This document shows positions 56,244 to 64,000 of a stretch of 64,000 nt of DNA, piece after piece; position 1 is the stretch's first letter; each line of letters starts with the position of its first letter. The DNA is from Omphalotus guepiniiformis (taxonomy: Eukaryota > Basidiomycota > Agaricomycetes > Agaricales > Omphalotaceae). The notes beneath the pieces were generated by a model. The model saw only the letters and a list, made by a program, of their open reading frames with translations. It did not search any database and was not told the DNA's origin. The stretch is from contig JAQOOI010000073.1 of NCBI GenBank assembly GCA_028554645.1, forward strand, positions 434,001 through 498,000, read 5' to 3'. Position numbers and translations under genes: made by a program.

Positions 56244-59200
56244 TCGAGGAGCCGCACACACGGATCTTCAATGTGGCTCCTGCGACAGTAGGAAGATCAA
56301 TTGAATGCCTCTTGGGCAACGAAGTATTTTCAGACCATGATTCCTTATTAACGTTATACCCCAACTCATCGTATGATGGATTTCTTGCAGATTATCTTAG
56401 ACAAGCCACCTTGGATGTTAAGACAGTAATTTCGACTCCTTGGACTGATAGAGTTTTTGACAGATCACTGACATCCGCGGCAGCAAAAGTGGCGCCACGC
56501 AGAAAGTACAAACCAGTACACCGAAAGTTCCGACCTGTGCCAACATATATGCCGAAACCTCAAGCCCAACAATTCAAAACAATACCCCCTCCCATTCCCC
56601 TACAATTACCGACACATCCTATTCCATATCGGGACCTTCACTTCGGAAATCGCGTAACGAAGGACCGGTTAGAAGACATGATGTCCAGGATCGAACCTGA
56701 TACCCTAACGGATACGGAAATCAACCTGCTGGCATTCGTGGTAACGACAAGAGAAACCGCCTTCGCGTTCGAATTCCACGAGAAGGGATATTTCTCTAGA
56801 GAGTATTACCCTGACTACGAGATACCGACTATCGAACATACACCATGGCAACGGCCTCCCATTCGAGTACCCAAGGCCTTGGAACAGTTGGTTGTCGACG
56901 AGATCAACTCACAAGAGGAAGCTGGAAGGTTCGAACCTACGACCTCTAGCTATCGATCCGCGTTGTTTGCCGTAGCTAAAAAGAAAGGCGTCCGACTCGT
57001 GGTAAACTTGGAGGAATTGAACGCGGTGACGATACAAGATGCATCTCTCCCTCCCAACGTAAACGAATTTGCTGAAGATTTCTTAGGATACGCCTTATAC
57101 GGGTTGTTCGATCTATTCTCAGGTTTTGATGCAAGATGGGTGGCGGAGTCCTCTCGACCCTTGCAAGCTTTCCATTCTCCCGCCGGGGCGAAACAACAGT
57201 GTACGTTGGTACAAGGATACACTAACTCATTACAGGAATTTCAGAGGGATACGTGCCACGCGCTGGAACCGGTAAAAGCGTTTGCGAGAAATTTCGTAGA
57301 CGACTGTGGTCTGAAAGGGCCAAGATCGAGGTACGACGACGAACCGATCCCTGGCAATCCAAACATTAGAAGGTTCGTCTACGAATATATCCAGAATCTT
57401 GATCTTCTTTTAGGAGCATTCATCAACGCTGGAATCACGGCTTCGGGATCGAAAGCTATCCTTGCGGCTTTTCGACTACGTATAGTGGGGACAATTGTAG
57501 CCCTGGAAGGATGGATTGTCGAGCCGAACCTGGTCGATAAGGTAAGAAGATGGAAGGAACTAACCTCAGTATCAGAAGTACGCCAATTCCTGGGACTAGC
57601 CGGGGTCGGACGAAGATGGATCAAAGGGTTCGCCTTAGTGGCAAAACCCCTCACGATTTTACTCCAAAAGTCTGCTGACGAAGAGTTTACCTTTACAGGA
57701 GAAGCAAAAGAAGCCATGGACAAACTCATCGACCGGATAACCAAAGCACCGATCCTTATCAAGATAGATTACGACGTTGCCTGTAAGGTACAAAGACGAG
57801 GGAGAACTACGGACGAAGGTATGGTGGTCGTCGGAGTCGATGCTTCATGGGTTGGGGCAGGATGGACATTAAATCAGGTCCGAGATGGGCTAAAGAGACC
57901 GGCATTGTATGGATCTTGCACGTTCAATGAGCGAGAACAAAATTACGGGCAGCCCAAGACCGAAGTCTATGGGGTTTTTAGAGCTCTAAAGGAGTTGCAA
58001 CATCGGGTATGGGGAACTCACTTCCGTCTAGATCACGACGCAAAGTCACTTGTACAGATGCTAAAAGAGCCGGACGACGTGCCCAACGCTCCCGTGTTGA
58101 GGTGGATAGCGTGGATTAGGCTGTTCGATTTCGAAATGTTCCACGTTCCCGCAGAGCGCCACAAAGTGGAGGACGCACTATCCAGGAGACCGTCTGACCT
58201 TACTGACGAGATTCCGGAGACCCCTGAACAGATAGAATCGTTCATCGAATCGTTTCTGGGATTGCTATACAAAGAGGAAGTCAAACCACGCGAAGCTTCG
58301 ATTGTCACCGCTACTAAGTATCTTTTCGACTCTCTTTTCGTGAAATACTCACTACAGAATATATCAGGTTGGACGTGTGGCGGCAAGATTCCCATCATAC
58401 GAGAATCAAAAGCGATTTCACAAGAGGAAAGTTCCGTGGTTAATCATATCCATCTAGCATCTGTAGAGCGCCAAGGTGTGAGGATCCTACTGGACTTCGT
58501 GGACAGAAAGAAGGACAGAAGAGAAACCCGAACGTATAGTATTGGAGATGAAGAGTTGGAAATGGAGGTGGTGATCTTCGAAAGCTACGTTGTCCATTCG
58601 TCAAATATCTGTGAAGATGACCACAAAAATATCCCTCTAGAATCTGTATGGACATGTCATAAACACCGGGTCGTTGATTCGGATGATGCCGAATTCTGGA
58701 AGGACGTTCGCACTTTCTGCCTACGAGGAATCACTCCCGCGAGATGTAAAACGGACAAGGAGAAGTTACGTTTCCGTAAACAAGCACAGCGATATTTCCT
58801 CCACGACGAAAGACTGTGGCTCAGACCGAAGACCAAACGAGGAAATCTACCGAGACTAGTGATAGAATCGGTGTCTAAACGAGGTGAGCTCATGGCTAAG
58901 GCTCATAATGAAACAGGACATAGAGGTAGAGACGCGACGTATCGGAATCTCTCGGATCGTTTCTTTTGGCCGAACATGTACGACTCTGTGGCGTACTTCG
59001 TGAGGTCCTGCATAGAATGCCAAAAACTTATTCGACCTCTACCGGTGATTCCCTATAATGAGAGGTGGCAAGCGCCATTACTTCGCCAATTCAATCTCGA
59101 CTGTATTCACATGCCACCCGGCGTGGGAGGGTTCGAATATATCGTTCAAGCAATCGAACCTAACATCTTATGGACAGAGGCGCTATCACTCAAAAGGTTA

Positions 59201-60070
59201 CAGGCGAAATACATAGCTAAGTTCATTTTCAACTATATAATCTGTCGATTTGCATGTGTTCCTGTACTGAGTATTGACGGAGGTAGCAAGTTCAAAGGAG
59301 ACGTCGAAGAACTTCTAAAGGAACAGTATAACTGCCTCATTGTTATCTCCACAGCATATCACCCACAAGGAAACGCGCCGATCGAGAGGGCCCATCAACC
59401 GTTGGTATTAGCAATATTCAAGTGTGCAGGAGATTCGAAAGGAAAATGGCCGCTATATTTGGAGCCGGCTCTCTTCGCGATCCGCATCACTGTGAGCAGA
59501 TCAACTGGGTATTCGCCGTACTATTTGCTATACGGGATTCATCCTATCTTGGCCTTCGACATTTCCGAAGCGACTTGGCAAACATTAGCGTGGGATCAAG
59601 TCCACTCTCACGACGACTTAGTCGCGCTTAGGACCCTACAACTACATCGAAGAAGTCCGGAGCTCAAGGCAGCTTATTCGAGAATACGGGAATCAAGAAG
59701 GGTCGCAATCAGAGATTTAGAACGGAGGAGCAACTTCGCTTTCGATTTTCACGAGTACGAACCGGGGATGTATGTGTGGCTGCGAGAGTCTAGACTCGAC
59801 GAAATCAAAGGTGCGAAAGGGGAGTGGACGTACTCGGGGCCGTACATCATTCACGAGAAGCGCGATACGGGATCCTATGTTTTGAAAGAGCTAAGTGGTG
59901 CTATACTCAAAGGACATGTACATCCACAGCGTTTACGGTTGTTTTATTTCAGGCCGGAGAATCAAACACTACGATCATCAATACCCACGTCGCCGCTCAA
60001 AATCAACCCGAAGGTCAGCATTATTAAGAGCTCTCAAGACGATCCACGAGAAGGGAGAACACGAGAATGA
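56240..60070 (+). CDS. Ty3-like pol (RT, RNase H, integrase), no chromodomain
   Basis: About 1276 residues without a stop. The reverse transcriptase has VAKKKGVRLVVNLEELNAV, GLFDLFSGFDA and the catalytic pair in ARNFVDDCG (FVDD instead of YVDD). RNase H: VVGVDASWVGAGWTL, FRLDHDAKSL, DALSRRPSD. Integrase zinc site: HNETGHRGRD then CIECQK. Core: NLDCIHMPP, LSIDGGSKF and NAPIERAHQ. The C-terminus has an SH3-like FEPGMYVWLRESRL-type segment and no chromodomain. Expression probably depends on the frameshift at 56234. It ends 18 bp before the extra ORF. Confidence 0.9.
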   Translation: MIEEPHTRIFNVAPATVGRSIECLLGNEVFSDHDSLLTLYPNSSYDGFLADYLRQATLDVKTVISTPWTDRVFDRSLTSAAAKVAPRRKYKPVHRKFRPVPTYMPKPQAQQFKTIPPPIPLQLPTHPIPYRDLHFGNRVTKDRLEDMMSRIEPDTLTDTEINLLAFVVTTRETAFAFEFHEKGYFSREYYPDYEIPTIEHTPWQRPPIRVPKALEQLVVDEINSQEEAGRFEPTTSSYRSALFAVAKKKGVRLVVNLEELNAVTIQDASLPPNVNEFAEDFLGYALYGLFDLFSGFDARWVAESSRPLQAFHSPAGAKQQCTLVQGYTNSLQEFQRDTCHALEPVKAFARNFVDDCGLKGPRSRYDDEPIPGNPNIRRFVYEYIQNLDLLLGAFINAGITASGSKAILAAFRLRIVGTIVALEGWIVEPNLVDKVRRWKELTSVSEVRQFLGLAGVGRRWIKGFALVAKPLTILLQKSADEEFTFTGEAKEAMDKLIDRITKAPILIKIDYDVACKVQRRGRTTDEGMVVVGVDASWVGAGWTLNQVRDGLKRPALYGSCTFNEREQNYGQPKTEVYGVFRALKELQHRVWGTHFRLDHDAKSLVQMLKEPDDVPNAPVLRWIAWIRLFDFEMFHVPAERHKVEDALSRRPSDLTDEIPETPEQIESFIESFLGLLYKEEVKPREASIVTATKYLFDSLFVKYSLQNISGWTCGGKIPIIRESKAISQEESSVVNHIHLASVERQGVRILLDFVDRKKDRRETRTYSIGDEELEMEVVIFESYVVHSSNICEDDHKNIPLESVWTCHKHRVVDSDDAEFWKDVRTFCLRGITPARCKTDKEKLRFRKQAQRYFLHDERLWLRPKTKRGNLPRLVIESVSKRGELMAKAHNETGHRGRDATYRNLSDRFFWPNMYDSVAYFVRSCIECQKLIRPLPVIPYNERWQAPLLRQFNLDCIHMPPGVGGFEYIVQAIEPNILWTEALSLKRLQAKYIAKFIFNYIICRFACVPVLSIDGGSKFKGDVEELLKEQYNCLIVISTAYHPQGNAPIERAHQPLVLAIFKCAGDSKGKWPLYLEPALFAIRITVSRSTGYSPYYLLYGIHPILAFDISEATWQTLAWDQVHSHDDLVALRTLQLHRRSPELKAAYSRIRESRRVAIRDLERRSNFAFDFHEYEPGMYVWLRESRLDEIKGAKGEWTYSGPYIIHEKRDTGSYVLKELSGAILKGHVHPQRLRLFYFRPENQTLRSSIPTSPLKINPKVSIIKSSQDDPREGRTRE

Positions 60071-60088
60071 CTAGAAGGTAGAACCAAG

Positions 60089-61060
60089 ATGTTAAAAGCT
60101 ACAAAGGTCGAGCAAGTACTCGATATCCTTAAATTTTCTTTCGCCTCTATTTTTTTCAGCAAAATCTGCTCAATGTTACTTGTAGACGATTTCGACGCCT
60201 CTCTTGAAGACTACTACGACGTCTGGCGCAAGGCTCGTTTCATCAAATATACCCGCTCAGAAGTCCCTTACTTTTATATCCCTTTATCTGAATTTTCTTT
60301 CGCTACAGACCAGGGGTTCTCGCCGCTGAACCAGCTTAATTGGAATCATCCTCAAGTCCAACCGGCGTCATACTTACAAAGGTTCACCCCTTCATTGGAT
60401 CGAGTGCGACATGTCCCTTACGACGGATTCATCAAGAGAGACTTTACGACAGCTTTCGAGTACGAGGTGGTGGAGGCGTGTCTGCTGGGCGACGAGGAGG
60501 TTGTACTTCCTTTCGTTATCAGAGTTTACCGCGCAGATCATCAGCTAAAGTGGTCTGAAATCACAAGATACCTCTCTTCCCGGCGAACCCCACGTCGTTT
60601 TGATACGATGCTCAGGCCGAGTCATCCTTATTCCGTCAGGACTTTTCTGAAATTTTGTAACAGGTTCTATCTTGACCATAGAGAATTGGATCCACCTTAT
60701 TCGGTGCTAACGGAAAAAGGGAGTCGAGTGGTAGACTGGACGATTGGTCGACCCGTAGATTGGACGTTTGGCGTAGTGGAATCCGCAGCAAAAATGATCC
60801 TCTTCGACAACGAAGAGCTCTTGGAATTCGATTTTGAAATGTTCTTCGAAGAGTTTCGGGAGGGATTTTACGCCTACGCGGTGGATGTGAAGTATAGGGC
60901 TAAGGCCATCTTCGAAGATCTCTCTTCCCGCTTATACCTTCGTAAACTGAAGTTCAACAGTCATCCACAGGTTCCTGAATCGACACGAGCATTCGCCAAC
61001 GAAGCCCGTTCCCCACTCATCTCTCCAGTCAGCACACGCGTACGGGACGAACGCGTCTAA
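60089..61060 (+). CDS. Extra ORF3 between pol and 3' LTR, unknown function
   Basis: 323 codons, MLKATKVEQVLDILKFSFAS to the stop at 61060, 12 bp before the 3' LTR. It has no recognisable domain. The protein is rich in aromatic and acidic residues (DFDASLEDYYDVWRKARFI, EFDFEMFFEEFREGFYAYAV). It has no convincing transmembrane segment and no signal peptide beyond a weak hydrophobic N-terminus (FSFASIFF), so it does not look like an envelope protein. A start at MLLVDDFDAS (about 60173) is possible. An intact frame of this length in an element with near-identical LTRs suggests a real accessory gene. Confidence 0.65.
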   Translation: MLKATKVEQVLDILKFSFASIFFSKICSMLLVDDFDASLEDYYDVWRKARFIKYTRSEVPYFYIPLSEFSFATDQGFSPLNQLNWNHPQVQPASYLQRFTPSLDRVRHVPYDGFIKRDFTTAFEYEVVEACLLGDEEVVLPFVIRVYRADHQLKWSEITRYLSSRRTPRRFDTMLRPSHPYSVRTFLKFCNRFYLDHRELDPPYSVLTEKGSRVVDWTIGRPVDWTFGVVESAAKMILFDNEELLEFDFEMFFEEFREGFYAYAVDVKYRAKAIFEDLSSRLYLRKLKFNSHPQVPESTRAFANEARSPLISPVSTRVRDERV

Positions 61061-61071
61061 ACATCCCTCTC

Positions 61072-61785
61072 TGTGGAAGTGTCGTATGGCCTACACGTCG
61101 CCATCCGCATTCCATACCCTCTTGGTCTTGAAGTACTACTCATCGCTTATATTCATGCCATCCTCTCGAGGTAGCTGTTCCATCTGTTTGTGCTTAAAAT
61201 AAGAATATCATCTCGCTACCATACTTACCACAAAATCCCCCACTTTTTACCTTCTAATACTTACGCCCTCCGAATCCGAATCCGTCGAGGTCCGCGCCAC
61301 TGAACCAGAGCATCACCCCACCTTGGGAAAGTGGAGACGAGGAGTGGTCAACCTCGGTGAATCGCCTGGGGATTCGAGTCTAGTGGTTAGCCGGCCAACG
61401 CGTGAAAAGGAGGAAGAGTGGCATTTCTTGGGAATCACCCGCATGACACGTGACCGCTCACTTACCGTATTCACTCATTCTCGCGCTTGTCGACTGTCAA
61501 AATGTACTATATAACTGGGGAAGCCTTTCTTTGGGGCTTCATCTTTCTTACCCCCATCTTATCCTTACTTCGAGCCAGAGCCAACAGTACTGAGAGCCAC
61601 AAAAAGACACAGAGCTGAGTTTTCGTTTAAAGAAGTCTAATCTGATACATATTATCAGGAATTCCGTACACGGTTACGCTACTTCGTTATCGTTTACGGC
61701 AGCGTCGTCGTCGGACGTCAGAGTTGTCTTCTCGACCTTTCCTCTTGACCTTCTTTCTCCGGGTACTCCAACCCTTTCTTCCACA
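61072..61785 (+). repeat. 3' LTR of the 8.9-kb element
   Basis: 714 bp, same as 52919-53632. No clear polypurine tract precedes it (AACATCCCTCTC). Confidence 0.9.
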
Positions 61786-61889
61786 TCGACGACGACGAAG
61801 TGTTAGGAATGACTACCGAGCACATGTCGGCGATCAGGGAGAACACTTTGTCAGATGAGGAAATTGACGAAGAATTTTTTGATGCCCCG
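61786..61889 (+). pseudogene. Continuation of the interrupted gag
   Basis: Resumes the frame of 51606-52918 as DDDEVLGMTTEHMSAIREN and LSDEEIDEEFFDAP, then is interrupted again by the LTR at 61890. This joins the two sides of the 8.9-kb insertion. Confidence 0.7.
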
Positions 61890-62343
61890 TGTTACGAACG
61901 TTTTCTTTTTTCATCTTATCTCATTGTTTGTACATATAGACACTTTTATTATCAGTAGATAGCATCTTAAGTTATAGATCTAGGGTTATATTAAATACAC
62001 ACGTAGGTAGCATGATGATCGAGATCAAGCATGTAGACCTCAAGGCGATCACGATCATTAATGAAACACTTGAGGCAATCGAACTCATGGTTGACACACG
62101 GTGGATTAGTCAAGGGTTATAGCCCAGGGTTTAGGGTTTTATTTACGTATATAACAAGTCCGCTTAGGTAGATATTTCTTTAGCTTCGATCTTGTCAATA
62201 ACTCCTCGAGTTTAGACTTGTACTTAGCATAACTTCTTTATATCATTCCTCTTCTCAATTCTATTTCCTGCTTTTCTCCTATTCGTGTGAAACTGAGATT
62301 CTTGTGTTTGGTTATTTGAGTTTGACAACTCGAGTCGCTGACA
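61890..62343 (+). repeat. 5' LTR of the second chromodomain copy
   Basis: 454 bp from TGTTACGAACG to GCTGACA. It includes the telomere-like CCAGGGTTTAGGG stretch and the transcript-start motif TTAGCTTCGATCTT at 62180-62193. Confidence 0.9.
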
Positions 62344-62878
62344 TAAGATCGAAGCTACACAACTCACCCGACCAACACAATTCAAGTTTGCCTTCTTGTT
62401 GCTATTTCAGTAGCAAGTAAGTTTCTCTTGACCCTTCACACGCTTACTTCATTTTCTTCCTTTGATATTCGGGTTTCCGTCCGAATTAGGAATCTGTGCT
62501 CCATTAGAGTAATTGCGCCTATAGTACAAACGAGTAACGTTGAGTCCGACTCGGTACTGGCAGCAGAAAGCATCGTCTGATAACCAACCTTCGGGGAGGG
62601 GACTTTGCGCTTGGGGAACGAGGTGCACTCCTAGAAAGGCACGCCCAGGTTTACTCAGCAAGCAAGCACAGATTAGGAACTCGTCTATTAGAGGCAGAAA
62701 AGGTCCCAAAATCTCTTCGTGAGGTTACTGACGGACCGAAGTAAACTCTACCATTACGGAATCTTGGGGGAACTTTAGCAGTCTCTTCGAAGAAACCACC
62801 ATCCCATCACCCATCACACCTTCCTACAAATCTCTTGCATCATCTCCTTATTCTACCCGACCTTCTACTCCTATCAGA
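62344..62878 (+). other. Leader region of the second chromodomain copy
   Basis: Untranslated region up to the gag start, matching 36179-36715 in reverse orientation. No gene seen. Confidence 0.7.
62345..62357 (+). promoter_or_regulatory. Self-priming primer-binding site, second copy
   Basis: AAGATCGAAGCTA starts one base inside the LTR and is complementary to 62181-62193 in the LTR (13 of the 14 positions seen in the other copy). Confidence 0.75.
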
Positions 62879-63769
62879 ATGTCTGAAATCGACACCTCGC
62901 GAGGAAAATCACTCCTCAACAAACCCGACAACTTCACCGGCGTCAAATCTGAATTTAAGAATTGGCGACAAAGATTGTTCACCTATATCCGTGATAAGAA
63001 GAATGGTATCACAACAGATGATGAGAGAATCGACGTTGCGATCTCTTTCATGAACGGAAAGCTTGTCGACGGATGGGTGAATAACTACTACAACACCCAT
63101 TTCGACCAAGACAACGAGAAGTGGCAGAAGGACTGGGCGCAATTCAAGCAAGCCTTGAACAAAGCGTTCCTAGATTCCGGTCTGCAGAGAACAGCGCAGG
63201 AGAAGGTGGAGTTGTTGAAGCAAGGAGCGGGGACGGCGGAGGAGTATTTCCAGGAGTTGGAGATACTGTTGACGGAGGCGGATTACAAGAAGGATGACCC
63301 GTATGTGGTGCGGCTCATTGAGAAGGGCATTAATGAGAAGACTATTGATGCCATTTACACGAGGGATGAGTTACCCAAAGTGTATGATGAATGGAAAGAC
63401 ATAGTGATCAAGATTGATCAACTATGGAGAAGGCGTCAGGAATGGCGCAAGAATCAGAACAGACCGGTGTTTACGCCAAGAAGGGAACAAAGTCCGCAAC
63501 AGGCGGCAGGAAGTGGTGATCGGAGAGACGCCACAGGAACGACCTTTGGGGGTACAGGTAAACCCATGGACATTGACGCGGCCCGAAGGAATGGGCAGTG
63601 TTTCAATTGCGGACAGAGGGGGCATATCTCACGGGATTGTCCAGCAAAGCGGGGTCAGAGAGTGAGGCAGGTGAACGTACAGGAGGAAGAGAAGAAAGAA
63701 GAACAGCCACCGAGCTGGTTCTTGAACTGGTTGAAATCGGATACGGGTTTTGTCAGAGCTCAGAAGTGA
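62879..63769 (+). CDS. Ty3 gag protein, second copy
   Basis: 296 codons, MSEIDTSRGKSLLNKPDNF to the stop at 63769, same length as the other copy with only a handful of substitutions. Zinc knuckle CFNCGQRGHISRDC. The frame is fully open. The GGGTTTT heptamer (63745-63751) is in register six codons before the stop. Confidence 0.93.
   Translation: MSEIDTSRGKSLLNKPDNFTGVKSEFKNWRQRLFTYIRDKKNGITTDDERIDVAISFMNGKLVDGWVNNYYNTHFDQDNEKWQKDWAQFKQALNKAFLDSGLQRTAQEKVELLKQGAGTAEEYFQELEILLTEADYKKDDPYVVRLIEKGINEKTIDAIYTRDELPKVYDEWKDIVIKIDQLWRRRQEWRKNQNRPVFTPRREQSPQQAAGSGDRRDATGTTFGGTGKPMDIDAARRNGQCFNCGQRGHISRDCPAKRGQRVRQVNVQEEEKKEEQPPSWFLNWLKSDTGFVRAQK
63745..63751 (+). promoter_or_regulatory. -1 frameshift heptamer GGGTTTT, second copy
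   Basis: Codons ACG GGT TTT GTC, identical in position and register to the site at 35306-35312. Confidence 0.75.
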
Positions 63770-64000
63770 ATACAGGTCCTTCTGAGTTAGAATCGGAACA
63801 GTCTAGTGTAGATCACAAAGACAGCAATTTTCACTTTGTATTTAATCATCCTGAGAATAAATTTGCATCAGTATCTACAAAGTCCGATTCAAAACCTGTG
63901 AGAGAACGTTATCCGCCGAATTCACCAGAATGGATAGCGCAGAGAGTAAGGGAGGATGAGTCAGAACGAGCGGTGGGAATTTTGAGAGCATGGATGCCAA
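63752..64000 (+). CDS. Start of Ty3 pol, cut by window end
   Basis: The -1 frame continues as CQSSEVNTGPSELESEQSS and then RERYPPNSPEWIAQRVRED, matching the pol N-terminal region of the other copy before the protease. It is open to the window edge. Confidence 0.9.

Larger units (their letters stand above)
52919..61785 (+). mobile_element. Complete 8.9-kb Ty3-like retrotransposon with extra ORF
   Basis: LTRs of 714 bp (52919-53632 and 61072-61785; TGTGG...CCACA) differ at only one position that I noticed. The TCGA target duplication is at 52915-52918 and 61786-61789. Inside: gag-protease, pol in the -1 frame and a third ORF before the 3' LTR. Nearly identical LTRs show a recent insertion. It lies inside the gag of the previous element. 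Confidence 0.9.
61890..64000 (+). mobile_element. Second copy of the chromodomain Ty3 element, cut by window end
   Basis: 5' LTR, self-primer site, leader, complete gag and the first ~250 bp of pol in forward orientation. Coding parts nearly match the element at 30901-37168; the LTR is more diverged. The 3' LTR and target duplication lie outside the window. Confidence 0.93.

Noticed and set aside
60089..61060. Envelope gene (errantivirus-like) reading of ORF3
   Set aside because: No signal peptide, no C-terminal transmembrane helix and no furin-type site could be seen.

Overview
The window looks like a transposon-rich region of an agaricomycete (mushroom-forming basidiomycete) genome. Evidence: genes split by many ~50 bp GT-AG introns, a fungal TET/JBP-type dioxygenase gene, a large Helitron of the type common in basidiomycetes, Ty3-type LTR retrotransposons, and fungal housekeeping-gene fragments. 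Almost every gene belongs to a mobile element, and the elements are stacked inside each other.

Layout. 1-1275 (-) is the 5' part of a TET/JBP-like dioxygenase gene. From about 2.3 to 39.8 kb lies a Helitron whose single long Rep-helicase reading frame (23246-39827) has been broken by insertions. Element A (2319-23189) sits just upstream of that frame, element C (24364-26919) sits in its N-terminal part, and a chromodomain Ty3 retrotransposon (30901-37168, minus strand) sits in the helicase. Element B (12557-23106) is inserted in the right terminal repeat of A, in opposite orientation.

Elements A, B and C form one family, which I could not match to a named superfamily. They have long terminal inverted repeats beginning TATGCTGTT, subterminal satellite arrays and 7-bp target duplications. 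A and B each carry three conserved genes: a DDE integrase-like transposase, a divergently transcribed BTB protein, and a Cys/His protein whose 3' end abuts the other terminus. Both transposases appear intact. Between transposase and Cys/His gene each element holds different host-gene debris: ribosomal protein L5 and a ubiquitin hydrolase in A, 14-3-3 and a MATE transporter in B. This looks like a gene-capturing autonomous DNA transposon family and is the main discovery candidate.

41.0-64.0 kb is a second stack made of LTR retrotransposons. A 5'-truncated Ty3 pol (41024-43516) is followed by two antisense multi-exon genes and a 1.6-kb LTR (48249-49847). That LTR is followed by the gag of a second copy. 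The gag is broken by a solo LTR of its own family (50118-51601), by a complete Ty3-like element with an extra ORF (52919-61785), and by another chromodomain Ty3 copy (61890 to window end).

The chromodomain family shows a Tf1-like self-primer (LTR sequence complementary to the sequence just inside the LTR) and an in-frame GGGTTTT slippery heptamer between gag and pol. I saw no tRNA, rRNA or CRISPR array.
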